From Lingula anatina (taxonomy: Eukaryota; Brachiopoda; Lingulata; Lingulida; Lingulidae), in contig NW_019775455.1 of NCBI RefSeq assembly GCF_001039355.2, forward strand, positions 328,039 to 371,152: 43,114 nucleotides of DNA, written 5' to 3'. This document shows, piece by piece, positions 42,555 to 43,114 of the stretch (positions are counted from its first letter, which is position 1; each line of letters opens with the position of its first letter). A model generated the notes under the pieces. The model was not told the origin of the DNA. It saw only the letters and a list, made by a program, of their open reading frames with translations, and ran no database searches. The translations under genes were made by a program, and so were the position numbers.

Positions 42555-43114
42555 CATCGTGTCAAGTAACCTCTGACCAGATTCGATTGCCTCCGCCGCC
42601 CGCCAATCAAATTTAAAAGCCCGCACTCAATGACTCATTAAACGATCTAGCCAATGAACGCGAACGAGTCAAAGCGCGCTTTGTTCAAATCCGGACCAAT
42701 CAAAGATAAGGCTGAATATCAGGGACTTGCCGTAACCTGTGGGCAGCACGCAAATAACATCGTCTCTCAGTAGATAATGATGCAGGGACTCAAACTGCTA
42801 GACCCTATGGTTTCAATTCCGATTTACTCATATTTTGCAAAGAATCAAGAGATAACTTAACACATTCTTTTTCGTAGTCACTCGCCTTGCTTTCTTTGTG
42901 TACGGTAATACACTCGGAACTACTCGGATGTCTCCGCACTCGACAATAACTATGTTGTTAGTATGGAGCTTGCGGAATCAGCCGAGGATTGCCGATTGAC
43001 GGTCAACCAATCAGCGTTTTCACCAAACTTTGGTGAAAAATTTTGAAACATGGATTTGATTGGCTTATATAAACTAGGTCAAACTATTTTCGTCAGAGGT
43101 TACTTGACACGATG
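42555..43114. mobile_element. 560-bp element with perfect 23-bp TIRs and helicase fragment
   Basis: The left end CATCGTGTCAAGTAACCTCT (42555-42577) is repeated exactly as its complement at 43092-43114, the last base of the window, so the inverted repeats may extend further. The interior contains several CCAATCA-type motifs and, on the minus strand, a fragment of a RecQ-like helicase. It is probably a deletion derivative of a larger transposon or a captured gene fragment. Confidence 0.75.
42669..42797 (-). pseudogene. RecQ-like helicase P-loop fragment
   Basis: The frame QFESLHHYLLRDDVICVLPT followed by GYGKSLIFSLI contains a Walker A motif (LPTGYGKS) preceded by the Q-motif-like QFESL of RecQ/DEAD-type helicases, then runs to a stop at 42671-42669. 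A short start (MSKSELKP) just upstream on the minus strand ends in TAG before the frame resumes. Only about 40 codons remain; the enzyme would be inactive. Confidence 0.65.

Noticed and set aside
1-43114. CRISPR arrays, prophage or bacterial operons
   Set aside because: No direct repeats with regular spacers; spliced genes and microsatellites show eukaryotic DNA.

Overview
The window reads as nuclear DNA of a marine invertebrate, most likely a lophotrochozoan and probably a mollusc. It has GT-AG introns, sparse coding sequence, many microsatellites and many short inverted-repeat elements. Gene content fits an animal: chitin-binding type-2 domains on Thr-rich linkers, a secreted plant-type heme peroxidase of the kind known from invertebrates, and small secreted Cys-rich proteins. 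The taxon is inference. No bacterial operons, CRISPR arrays or rRNA/tRNA genes were seen.

Region 1 (1-26.8 kb) holds a tandem array of small multi-exon genes, all on the minus strand and easy to miss because each exon is short. Splicing by eye gives open frames of 98-123 residues. Each has a signal-peptide exon (phase 1), one or two middle exons ending in a motif like LGYTLPSSGDYLHPIR (phase 2), and a last exon ending in CECC-x(9-11)-C-x2-C. Four close copies look intact (B 3420-4742, C 8432-9189, D 9799-11795, E 13749-15710). A fifth, diverged copy (G 25225-26796) also looks intact. One copy is a pseudogene (A 2088-2850), one is a possible deletion fusion (19519-22023), and one is an orphan first exon (17657-17735). 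There are two subtypes. Type I (A, C, 17.7 kb) has a TATA promoter and one middle exon. Type II (B, D, E, fusion) has its middle exon split by an extra phase-1 intron carrying a pyrimidine repeat; B, E and the fusion also have a CRE/CCAAT promoter that faces a conserved plus-strand ORF. The last exon of G has the cysteine spacing of a molluscan insulin A chain; the rest of the precursor does not look like insulin, so the family is left unassigned.

Region 2 (28.2-35.6 kb) has two possible minus-strand exons of unknown genes, a single-exon secreted plant-type peroxidase (29819-30985), and the tail of a second peroxidase copy (34715-34819) inside a rearranged duplicated segment that recurs at 41.9-42.5 kb.

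Region 3 (36.4-43.1 kb) has a mucin-like protein with five chitin-binding domains. Its signal peptide is on an exon 3.2 kb upstream of the main exon. Inside that intron, on the opposite strand, lies a complete three-exon gene for a 148-residue secreted Cys-rich protein ending in CGPNFCCC. The window ends in a 560-bp element with perfect 23-bp terminal inverted repeats and a fragment of a RecQ-like helicase P-loop.

All gene models were spliced by eye from splice sites, phase and paralogue comparison; no transcript or database search supports them.
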